Positions 21,639 to 31,953 of a stretch of DNA of 64,000 nucleotides are shown in pieces. The stretch covers positions 141,379,106 through 141,443,105 of the forward strand of contig CM060698.1 of the NCBI GenBank assembly GCA_030686995.1. The letters are read 5' to 3'. Under the pieces are notes generated by a model. The model did not search any database, was not told the origin of the DNA, and was given only the letters and a program-made list of their open reading frames with translations. Made by a program: the position numbers and the translations under genes. The first letter of the stretch is position 1. The number at the start of each line of letters is the position of its first letter. This DNA is from Artemisia argyi (lineage: Eukaryota > Streptophyta > Magnoliopsida > Asterales > Asteraceae).

Positions 21639-22337
21639 CTAATCCTTGTGATTCACCCTGTTTTGTTTGTAGATAAAACTAAGTAAAGAAGTGTGTTGTT
21701 GAGACATATTCTTAGCCTTAGTCCTTGTGAGCACTCTTGAAGCTGAGGGTCCAATTATGTTGGTAGCAGGATGAGTCTTGTGAATTCTTAGAGTAGGAGT
21801 TGGTGAGACTTCAAGATTATCTTCCAAATTAGTTAAATCAGGATCTTCATTAGAATCTGAGAAAATGCCTTCTTGATCCAATTCATCATCAGTGTCTTCT
21901 AAATTAATCTTGTTTGGATCATTCAAACCAACAGTATCTTCTAAGTCAGGCATATTAGAATCATTCACATCATCAGTATTTATCCAATTTGAAGTATCTA
22001 AAGGCTGAAAAGTACTTTCAAATGGATTAGCGGCACTTTGGGGTAAAGTACTGTCAGTGCCTTTTGCCTTCTTCTTTTCTGCTTCACAAGCTCTCCTTTG
22101 TTCATCTTCATAAGACTTAGCCATTGTTTCTTGAAAAAGCATTCTACTAAGTTCATCTTGAATGGCTTGATCTTCATCAGATACTGGTATGTGTGGTGGA
22201 ACAGTACTTTGAGGATCAACAGTACTGTTAGGTGCAGCAGTACCTTGAGGCTCAGAAGTACTCTTCTTCTCATTACGGACATTATCATTTGGCTCATCTT
22301 CAGATCTTAAATTAACATTATGAACAATGTACTGAGT
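21639..22337 (-). pseudogene. copia-D linker between integrase and RT
   Basis: This acidic, low-complexity linker (DLEDTVGLND, INLEDTDDELDQE) ends with RIHKTHPATNIIG and SFIYKQNRVNHKD, the usual lead-in to copia RT. It continues the integrase frame past a TAA at 22338-22340 and ends at a TAG at 21639-21641 that replaces a sense codon. It is rich in AGTACT-containing codons (PQSTV, QGTAA). Confidence 0.8.
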
Positions 22338-23282
22338 TTATTCTTCGGTGGGAGTTGCTTGATTTTCTTCCCTTACAGGTACATAATTCATTGATGAAGA
22401 CATTAAATCAAGATCAAACATCCAATCAGGACCTTTACCTTTAGAATTTTCTTGCTCTTCTAGAAAATCAACATGAAGACATTCTTGAACCTTTTTGGTA
22501 GCCCTATTGTACACTCTGAATCCTTTGCTATTGGTACAATATCCCAATAAATATCCTTCATCTGACTTCCCATCAAATTTTCCCAAATTATCAGCAGTGT
22601 TTAAAATGGTTAGGGGACATCCAAAAGATTTCATAAACTTGATGCTAGGCTTCTTTCCCATGAGTAACTCATAAGGTGTCTTCATTTGAGGTTTTGTCAC
22701 TGATACTCTATTCAGCATATAACAAGCAGCACTTACAGCCTCAGCCGAGAATGGAACAGGTAATTGAGAGTCTGCAAGCATTGTCCTTGCTACTTCTATA
22801 AGAGTTCTATTCATTCTTTCTGCAACTCCATTTTGCTGAGGAGTTCTAGCAATACTGAACTCTCTTTTAATTCCTTTCTTGGCACAAAAGTCATCCATTA
22901 GCTGATTTTTGAACTCAGTCCCATTATCACATCTAATGCCTCTAACCTTGAGTCTTAACTGATTTTCAAGTGCTATTATAAGATCATGAATAGCATCAAA
23001 AGTTTCATCTTTGAAGCATAAGAAAAAGACCCAACTAAATCTGCTACAGTCATCTGTTACAACCAAGCTGTACTTCTTCTTGTTCAGACTAACAACTGAA
23101 ATAGGTCCAAACAGATCCATGTGCAGCAATTCCAAAGGCTCTCTAGTGGTTTTCTCATCAATCTTCTTACAGGAAGCCTTGTGCTGTTTACCCTTCTTAC
23201 AAGCAAGACATGAGTGATCATTCTTGAATGTTTTAGAAGGTAAACCTGTAACTAAATTTCCTTTGACCAGCTTATTGATGTT
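22338..23282 (-). pseudogene. copia-D integrase
   Basis: The zinc Cys pair CLACKKGKQHK lies at about 23195-23225. Then the DDE core: Asp in LLHMDLFGP, Asp in RCDNGTEFKNQ, Glu in NGVAERMNRTLIE. Next comes the conserved copia block MKSFGCPLTIL...GKFDGKSDEGYLLGY. The region is open from a TAA at 23283-23285 to a TAA at 22338-22340. All three catalytic acids are present. Confidence 0.92.
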
Positions 23283-23722
23283 TTAGAAATTTACATGCCC
23301 TAATCTTCTGTGCCATTGATGTGCTTCTTCCATTGTTGCTCTTGCAATCAAACATGTCGCTCTTTCAGCAGAATTGACATTCTTTAAGTCTATGTTGTAC
23401 ACATCATTAGTTCTTGGTGCTCTCAGCATCACCAAGTTTCTATCTTCAAACTTAAAATCAGGAGAAAGTATAAGACATTCTGTGTCAAAGAATAACACAG
23501 GGTACTTCTTATCAAAAATCTGAGAGACTGACAAAAGATTGAATTTGAGCTCCTTCACATATCTAACATCCTCAAAATCAATGTTTCCTGCCTTCATAGT
23601 TCCTTTGCCAGTTATTCTTCCTCCATCAGGATCATTCCCAAATGCAACTTTTCCTCCAAAATAAGCTTTAAAATCTGACAAGAGCTCCTTTTCTCCTGTC
23701 ATACTTCCAGAGCAACCACTAT
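23283..23722 (-). pseudogene. copia-D protease C-terminal part and GAG-pre-integrase domain
   Basis: It starts directly at the gypsy-E junction with SGCSGSMTGEKELL, just after the catalytic Asp of the copia protease. It runs through KELKFNLLSVSQI and VLFFDTECLIL to the zinc His pair HQWHRRLGHVNF, where a TAA (23283-23285) interrupts. The Asp codon itself was cut by gypsy-E. Two of its bases lie here and the matching sequence lies on the other side, at 34954 onward. Confidence 0.9.
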
Positions 23723-26671
23723 TGTCACACCCCCAATTTAACTGACTTGCAGCGGAATGGAATACCTGGGGGTGTCTGTCATAGCATCACAGTTACAGTT
23801 ACATTGAACGACCTAAAGTGTCGTTTGGAAAATACTTTGTTTGATCATTGAAATGATCCAGAGTTTACAAAATGAGGTCCCCAAAAGGTGTTGTATGTTT
23901 ATGAAAAACAAGTCATACTAGATCAAACGTTTACATAAGTGCATGAAATAATGGTGAGACGCGTCGACTCCGCGATTCCATAAAGGTCCAAATGCATGTC
24001 ACATGAGCTGCCTTAATAACCTGAAATACATTGCTAAAACGTCAACACGAATGTTGGTGAATTCCATAGGTTTATAAAATGTAATGATGTACGGCCACCA
24101 CAAGTATAAGTGCATGACAAAAGTCACGTAAAATAGTACAATAGACCTTAAGCTCATGACCCCGAAGCTATGACTGTTGAAATTATATGCCCCTCCTGAA
24201 TGTTTTACCAGAACACTCCCAAATGTGTCAAAATGAAATGCATCCGCTTACTGTTGGTAATAACTACCACGGATGGAGGCGTCACCCTCGATAGATCTAT
24301 CCACTCACTCTCGCTTAATCGGCAAATTAACGGTCCATGATAATAAACAGGGGACTTTAACTGGTTGGTAAGGCAACTTAAGCAATGTACATATGTTTTG
24401 GCACTTGGGCTCGTACTAAAATGGTTGATGAAATGTATTCCCCCGTGGGATTTGAAATCAAAATGTTGAATTGAAAACGGGGCTATGAAAACTCACCTGA
24501 TATGATGGTACCATGAACATGTAATGAGCTGAAAAACAAGGCGCGCACACTAGCCGCAACCTAATATGAATGATGAACGATCTACTTTAGATCATGAAAT
24601 GATGTTATGAATATCCATGCACATGTTCCTATACCACTCTACTCTTTGGAAAATACTTGTTGTTATAAAAAATATATATTTTTCAAGACTTAGGAAAATA
24701 TGGCTATTAGAAAAATAAAACTAGTTGAAATATATATACATATATATATCGTAGTGATAAAATCCTTGAAATAACGCCTTGTAGTGATAAAAATAAACTT
24801 GTAATCACTAATACTTCATTAGTTATGAATTTGGGTACTTGGTTTTATTTCTAGAAATCTAGAGTTACTACGTAGTTTTAGCGTTATTTTTCCAAAAGCT
24901 GTCAAAAATAATATAAGTTTTGCCGATATTGAAACGTGAATATCTTTGTCGTTATAAGTCCGTTTTACTTGTTCTTTATATCCACGGTTACGTCTTAGTA
25001 TGTAGTAATATATTTTGGAAAGCTTGGCTCCTCCGGGTTACGTCTAAAGCCTCTTTTTGTCCGATGAAAAACGTCCAACAGCAACAATTTCAGAAAATAT
25101 ACTTTTCGTCAATAAACTTGCAAAAATCATAACTTCTTCGTTATAAACTCTTTTTAATCCGTTCTTTCGCCTACGGATTCGTTTTTGAAAGCATTTTCTA
25201 AAAATTTTTCCAAAGTTTCCTTTATATTTACTGATTTTCCTGGATTTACAAAAATGGGACAGAATGTATAAATACTTGTTACAAATCCATTTTTCATGTT
25301 CAAAACTAGTTTCTACTTCAACCAAATCTCTTGCAAACACCACAAATCTATACTAATCCTACCATACACCTTCTTAGGGTGCCATGGGTTCCTAATCACT
25401 ACTAATCATGTTAATTTAACAAAAGAACACCTAAATCAAAATCTAGGGTTTGTATGTTCAAAAAGTTAACAAAAATAATGTGGTAGCTAACTTGTACATG
25501 AAATTAAGCATGAAAACCATAAGATACAAGTGTTAATTAGATGAAATCATGAAAATAAAGTTGATAACTCACTTTGAAATAATGGGTGATTAGATGATGA
25601 GAAACCTTGTGTTACTTGTGTTTTTGTTGTAAGATTCTTGATTAGAATTATGAAATGAACAACTTTGTAGCTTTGTATTTTGGAAAATCATCACTTGATC
25701 ATGGAGAATGGATTTGGGTCGTGGGTTTTGGATGGAGAAGATGGGAAATGAGCTTTTTGATTCTAAAATTATGTATGTTTATGTAAAAGGTGTTTGTAAG
25801 GATATTTAGATAAAGGTTTTAATGTATAATAATGATACACAAATACATAAGGTTAAAATTGTTAGTCATGTGGTCTTGGGATGTCTTGTGGCCGGTTTTC
25901 AATAAGTGAAAGGGTAGCAAAATCGGTTTTGAGTTGCTTAGGATAAGTTAGTGTAGTATTAGTTGTGGTTTTTGTTAATTTAGTTATAATCGGGTACCGG
26001 GTTTGCTAGAAATAGATGTTAACGAATTTAACCGGGACTTAATAAAGTCATAAAAATGTTAAAAAAATATGTTGGGTACAAGTACTGAGTGTTCGGGTGA
26101 TTATTGTTTAGTTTTCATGAAAACCGTCGTATAAGCTTACGTTATAAATAAAATAAATTTCCAAAATACTGGGTAAATGAATATAATAACTTTTATAATG
26201 ATAAAATGGATATAAAAATATGTCGGGACCATTGTAGGAATATTTAGATATATTCTTCGTGTTTATAAACCAGGTGTTAACGTTTATTTATAAATAATTA
26301 TAAGGAAAACGTTAAATGTATCAAATATATAAATTTGAAAATCCTAAGAGTGGTATAACATGAAAATGTTGTTATGATGATATGCAGACTATCTCCAGTC
26401 CGTATGCAGTGTCCTTACTGTTAATGAAATGAATTCGCACCTAAACCAATACGGTTACGCGAATTTAAATACCCGTAAACTAAATTTACGATGAAATGAA
26501 TAATGCACGTGAATGATGAAATTTCTTCCAGAATGAATAGTGTTCAATGAATAGTAAAATTTCTGAGTGCTTCTCTGAATGTCAAACTGACACCAAAAAT
26601 GATGAATAGTAAAACGATGAATAGTGTTTTTCCAAAGTTTGGGAAATGACTTGAAATGGTGAGTTGTGACA
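23723..26671 (-). repeat. 3' LTR of gypsy-E (2949 bp)
   Basis: The plus strand runs from TGTCACACCCCC to GAGTTGTGACA. It aligns over its whole length with 31954-34953, with about 2% differences in the first 300 bp (mostly transitions) and fewer later. The 51-bp length difference comes mainly from a short insertion in the other copy near 32985. It contains the shared gypsy LTR block at 24018-24074. Confidence 0.95.
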
Positions 26672-26684
26672 GTCTTCCCCTCTA
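26672..26684 (-). other. Polypurine tract of gypsy-E
   Basis: The minus strand reads TAGAGGGGAAGAC just before the 3' LTR. Confidence 0.8.
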
Positions 26685-29600
26685 ATGCACGATGATATTC
26701 GAGAATTCCAGCGAACTCTAACGATAGGAATTCGACTCTGCTTCAACTGTTCGACCTAACTGTTCATGATTTCTACTTGTTCTCCTGCAAGGTTTATGTT
26801 TGACTTTGGGTTGGATTCCTTTCCAAATGGGATTATGAGTGACTAATCTGAAAAGATGATAATACATGGTTGTGTAATCCTGTTGTTTTCTAACAAGGCT
26901 CAAGTCTGACGGCCACTAGGCCTACTCTGTCTGAAATATTACATGGTCCAGTGTATATCGGGTTTAACTTTCCAAGTTTTCTGAATGATATCATGCCTTT
27001 CCTAGGCAGAACTTTCAACATAACTCTGCCTACCAACTTGAAGTTTTAATGGTTTACAACTTATTGAACTTGTAACTGATTCTTGATTTGTAGAAAATTT
27101 TCTGGTTATTTCCTGAATGTTTACTGTACTAGTGAGTTGAGGTTTTCCGAGTTTGGCCCATCAATAGATGGTCTGCGCTTCTTAATGTTTTAAATGTGAT
27201 ACTGGTAATATATACTGCTGAATTCTGCCAGAACTCAAGTTTGTATGCTAGTTGGTCGATTCTAAAATGAATCTTAAATGGTCCAATATGCTAAAGGTTC
27301 AACCTCTCTTGTTATCCAATTTGCATCATGCCAATCCAAGGCAATGCTTTTAACTTAGTTTGTTCTCCCTCTTGAATCTGGATGGTTTGTTGTTCAGGAT
27401 ACCCAATCCAAATGATGGGTGTTATGTACCAATCTAACTTCTGCCAGTTTCTCGCTGTTGGTGTGATAACTATTGTTGTAGATGAATTTGATTTATGTTA
27501 AATGATTAGTCCAACCATTTGTAAGGTCAATCACTCATGCTCTGAGCATACTTTCCTATGTTTGAATTGTTCTCTTGCTTTGACCATCAGTCTGAGGATG
27601 ATAGGTGATGTTCACATCTAAATGGGTTTCTGAAGGAAATTCTGAAATGATTACCTGAAGTCCAAGGTGAATCGGTTTCCTTAACAGGAATAACTAAAAT
27701 GGGTACAATAAACCTTTGTGACTAATTCCACAACGTTCGGTCCTTCGAACTTGGCGTTATCTGAAAGGGATAGAATATAGGTAACAATTTGATTCCTTGT
27801 GTTTTGTTCCAACGGATGATAAGACATATGTTCTTCTTTGTCTATTGGGTTTGGTCTCCACTACTGAAGTTCGTGATTAATTTGTGATGTCCTTCCTAAT
27901 TCCTTCATCACATATTCCAAATATTCTTTATTGTCAAGTCACAAATCCTAAATGCATAAGCGATGTTGTAGGGAAATTGGTTCTGGGAATTTGTCTCGTG
28001 ATTGTGAGTTTTGGTTGAAATTTTTATCTGAATAAACGAATTTAGAAAATGGAGCAAATGATTTACTAAGTAATATTTTTCCTGATGATTCAAAATTTCA
28101 GTAGTTATGAAGTAGAAAAATGTTTTCAAACATGTTGTGATTAAAACTGCTTACCAAAGTTTGATGTCTATGTATATTTCTCATTGTACAATAGTGTTGC
28201 TAAAGATTTACCAAAAAGGATCGTGCTTGTTCAGAATAGGAATTTCAGAAATCATTTTCTACAAGGTATGTGATTTATGTAAAAGCGATTTTCAAATCAA
28301 CTTTATTTAAAAATGAAAACACTAACAAGGATAAAATGGTAGAATAGGAAATGTTCGCTTAAATGCATTAATGTCTAACACTTAGTTCCTGAGATTGGAT
28401 AATGTCTATTGGTGGTTATCAGGCATAACTACAAGCATAGGTATTTAGACTAACTTAAGTCCTGAAATAGTTTATCGTTGTAATTGGCAAGGCGAACGTA
28501 TCACTTGATGTTGTGTCGATGAATGTCTATTCTGTTTTCCCATGTAGATGAGGAGATATGTTCCAGTTTGATCCCTTGCTTGGTATGAAGGTGAGGTTAT
28601 CTGAAATTTCTAGAGACATAATGCCTTAGAGGAATCTACATCGATATTCTTGATTCAAACAATTGTCCTTTGTGAAAACTTACTGCAGGAAAGTTTATGT
28701 ATGGATGAGGCCATGTTTAAATGAAATGCTCTACAGTCTCAATTAGAAGCTTGGTTTATTCCTATTGTGTTGCCCTGCAGATATTTATATTGAGTTCAAT
28801 CCTGTAGCTCAGTCTAGCTAGTACCTTTAAATGATAGAGTTTGACAACTAAGTCAGAGATGGTGATTCGGATGGTCTCGCAGTATCTTAGAATTTGTTGT
28901 TGAGTTATGAATTCTCTCACTATATACTTCTAGTCATGGTTAGTAGTTCTGTAATCCTTTCATTGCTTTTCTTGTATCGAGGAATCCTGCTTGTAATTGA
29001 TATGGAAAGTCTCTCCTAGGGAAGTCAATGGGAAAATCCAACTTAATGGCTGAATAAGTGACTGGTGGGGTAAGTATCCAGGGATAGTTCGGCAAAAGGG
29101 ATGTTTATGGAAGAGTTCCTTTGTTTACAAAACTTTTAAATGAAGATTGTTATTAACAATCCTTTGAAAAGGTAATTATTTCCTTCATGGCATAATCCTT
29201 CCTGAATTTTACATAGGTGATCAGGCTATGTACAATTGAGGACTAATGATGCGATGTTAGATTTTGTCAAAATATCATAACTTTCCTCAAAAGTTTTAGA
29301 TGGTGTTCAACGCATTGTTATTAAAAATGGTATCCTGATGTTTTCTTTCAAATAACATGAAAATTGCCTCGCGTAATAATAGTAAATACTTGGTGTAATG
29401 ATAGAAAATCAATTTAAGGATGGTAATAAAATAGATTACTTCAGAAATTTTTCTGTAAAACAATTTCCCCATATGATAGTAAAATAGCTTGAATGGTGTA
29501 TTGGATACGTGGGTGAATCTTGTCGAATGGTAATAGTCTACTAATTCGTCAAAAACGAAATCAACCTAATCCCTAATAAGACAATGATAAAATGTTGCGA

Positions 29601-29874
29601 AACGATTGAAGTCTGAGCAATTGGGATAGAAAATGGAGTAAACGAAGGTTATGATTATCACCTAGGTAACAAAAGATAGATATTACATTGGATAGGAAAA
29701 TGCTTAATACAACTAGGTTATGTCATCGTACCAACGGTAAGTACAAAAGGAAAGATACAACCCTAAAGGGCTCGAACTACGGTTTATATACTGAAACAAG
29801 GCTCCTCCTGCTGAAGCATTGTTGTTATCCTTGATGTTGCTAATATCCTGACAGTTCTCTTTCAACAGTTCACG
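26685..29874 (-). pseudogene. Remnant of gypsy-E pol (integrase to protease), heavily decayed
   Basis: No long frame survives, but fragments of a gypsy pol show on the minus strand. An integrase-like [13 protein letters not shown] is encoded near 27570-27610, and short pieces with integrase C-terminal character lie at 26760-26900. The length (3.2 kb) fits a complete but degenerated pol. Decay is far greater than in the LTRs. Confidence 0.6.
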
Positions 29875-30843
29875 CTATTCCTCGAGCGATTCAGTCTTGA
29901 TTCCAAGTTCCTGATTTTCCTTGTTCCTTAGCTCCGGGCAGTCATTCTTGAAATGCCCTAAGTTTCCACATTTGAAGCAACTCCCAGGGATCTTCTGATT
30001 TGTGAGTTTCCTACAGTCCTTATTCTGATGACCCTGCTTCTTGCACACTCCACACGGTTCACTGCAATGATCTCGATGATGTTGAATACACAGGTTGCAG
30101 TAAGGTAACTTTCCAGTATACCTTCTCTTTGTGTGCGGTTTTGCAGCAAAGGCTCTATTTACTTCTTGTCCCTTGGGTGATTGTTGAGCAGCATTACAAC
30201 CTAGATTGTCGTTCCACTTCCTTTTATTGTCACTATTGTTTCCTGATGTCTTGGCGTGAACTATGAGTTCCTTTGCTTCGATCGCTATTTTGATAGCTTC
30301 AGACATGGTATCGGGTTCCCATGCAATGACCAACATACGAATTTCATAGGAGAGTCCCCCGATGTACCTTTCAAGTTTCCTGCTTTCCGGTTCGTCCATT
30401 GCAGGACCTAGTCGTGTTAATTCATAAAAATGAGTAGTGTACTCGTCAACATCATTTCCTACCATGGTAAAGTTTAGTGTTTCCTGTTCCTTTGCTCGTA
30501 ATTCATTTCCTACACAAAATGTTATACCCATCATCCTTCTTAGTTTCTCCCAAAAGTGTGAGTAGGCAGCATCAACTCCCACCATCTTAATATGTTTGGT
30601 CCACCATTCCTGGGCATGATCCTGAAAAGTGCATGTGGCGAACTTAACCTTGTCTTCCTTACGACAGTCGCCACATTGAAATATTGTTTCTATTTCTTCG
30701 AACCATTTGAGAAATTCCTTTGTGTCTCTAGTTCCGCTAAAGGAGGGAGGATTGCACCCCATAAATTCCACGTGAGTAAGTTCCTTAGTGAGGGCGGTGG
30801 CTATGTTCTTGGCAATGACTTGTCCAACAGCAGCTTGCGTCAT
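29875..30843 (-). CDS. gag: gypsy-E gag (capsid and two zinc knuckles), open
   Basis: A 322-codon open frame starts at the ATG at 30841-30843, and homologous-looking residues continue upstream to about 30884. The capsid domain includes HVEFMGCNPPSFSG, LKWFEEIETIFQ, VKFATCTFQDHAQEWW, YTTHFYELTRLGP and RYIGGLSYEIRMLV. Two CCHC knuckles follow, CGVCKKQGHQNKDC and CFKCGNLGHFKNDC. It ends in an acidic tail and stop where protease would be expected. It is the only well-kept coding part of this element, and is probably a truncated gag rather than gag-pol. Confidence 0.8.
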   Translation of the reverse strand: MTQAAVGQVIAKNIATALTKELTHVEFMGCNPPSFSGTRDTKEFLKWFEEIETIFQCGDCRKEDKVKFATCTFQDHAQEWWTKHIKMVGVDAAYSHFWEKLRRMMGITFCVGNELRAKEQETLNFTMVGNDVDEYTTHFYELTRLGPAMDEPESRKLERYIGGLSYEIRMLVIAWEPDTMSEAIKIAIEAKELIVHAKTSGNNSDNKRKWNDNLGCNAAQQSPKGQEVNRAFAAKPHTKRRYTGKLPYCNLCIQHHRDHCSEPCGVCKKQGHQNKDCRKLTNQKIPGSCFKCGNLGHFKNDCPELRNKENQELGIKTESLEE

Positions 30844-31305
30844 GCTTGGAGTGGTTTGCTTAAATCTCTCTTCATCAAATCATAAGAGACCATGAGAATA
30901 TATAGTTAATCAAAGTCATCATATTCACAACACATGAATATAATACATGAAAATTTCGGTCTACGTGAACCGATATCACAAATAGCACAACCATTTCTTA
31001 CATAGTAGAGTCACACTTGATATATTTGTTTGTACAACAATCAAAAGACAACAAGTTCTTTAGACTATGTCCCACACCTTCTATGGCTAGGATAATAGTA
31101 AAAGCTAGTGAGGATATAAGTCTGGTCTAGGGACTTCCTGGTGTCCCTCTGTGTGAAATCAGGTTTGTGGCATCATAAGGTCGAGATAGTCCTGAAGTGG
31201 TGTCTGAAGTTGTGCATCTATCAAATCTTAGATAATGTAGGTTCTGAACCATTCCTGAAGAATCTGCGGATGTTCCTGTTGAGTCCGTGATATTGGTATT
31301 ATCTA

Positions 31306-31757
31306 CTAGGTGTTATCTAGTTCATGGCAAGTGGGAATGGAAAAGGAAAATGACAATGGTGGTACTAGTGAATGGAATACTATCCTCTTTCGCGCTACCT
31401 CGCGACATCTAAGAGGTAAAACTAAAGTACGCACTGTGGGACGACCAATAGTGTAATAAGTAACTGATGGTGGTGGTAGTACTTGAGTAGTGGGTGCTCT
31501 ACTAGTGAAGGAAAGAAAACACACTATCTCCCTTGAAATAAGCAATCTAATATGTCCATTAAGATTAAGTCTGAATACTCTACCAAAAGGCATTCTATGT
31601 ATGGGCTGAATGATAGGAAAACCCTGTTTCTATGGCAAATCAATAGTGCTAATGGTGGTGTAAGTGCAACTGGTAGTATAATGGTAGTGGAAGATGACAA
31701 GGCATCTTCAATGTCGGAATCCGATAAAAGGATGTCAGGGTGAGTATCCGAAGACAT
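31306..31757 (-). pseudogene. gypsy-E gag-leading ORF1 remnant
   Basis: The start MSSDTHPDILLSDSD (ATG at 31755-31757) is followed by a frameshift inside a Pro/Leu-rich part, then by FGRVFRLNLNGHIR in another frame to a stop at 31306. Its position and composition (acidic start, Pro-rich middle) match the ORF1 of gypsy-G at 58957-59793. 30885-31305 and 31758-31933 show nothing further. Confidence 0.45.
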
Positions 31758-31933
31758 GTCACTTGTGAACCAGGTCAATAAAATGATATATATACAAATA
31801 TGAGGATAAATAACTCGCACAGGGTATGCATGAAACAACATGTATCATGATTATGCACTTATGATGAAATGATGAGATGCTATGATGATGCGGTTATAGT
31901 CTAGGGTCCAAGATACATCCTAGTTCGCTATAA

Positions 31934-31950
31934 CCTTAGCTCTGATGCCA
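31934..31950 (-). other. Primer-binding site of gypsy-E (initiator Met tRNA, one change)
   Basis: The minus strand reads TGGCATCAGAGCTAAGG. The fourth base is C where the usual site has T. Confidence 0.8.
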
Positions 31951-31953
31951 ATC

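Noticed and set aside
25044..25343. 99-codon frame present in both gypsy-E LTRs
   Set aside because: Its presence in both LTRs follows from their identity. It has no recognisable domain and lies in U3/R sequence.
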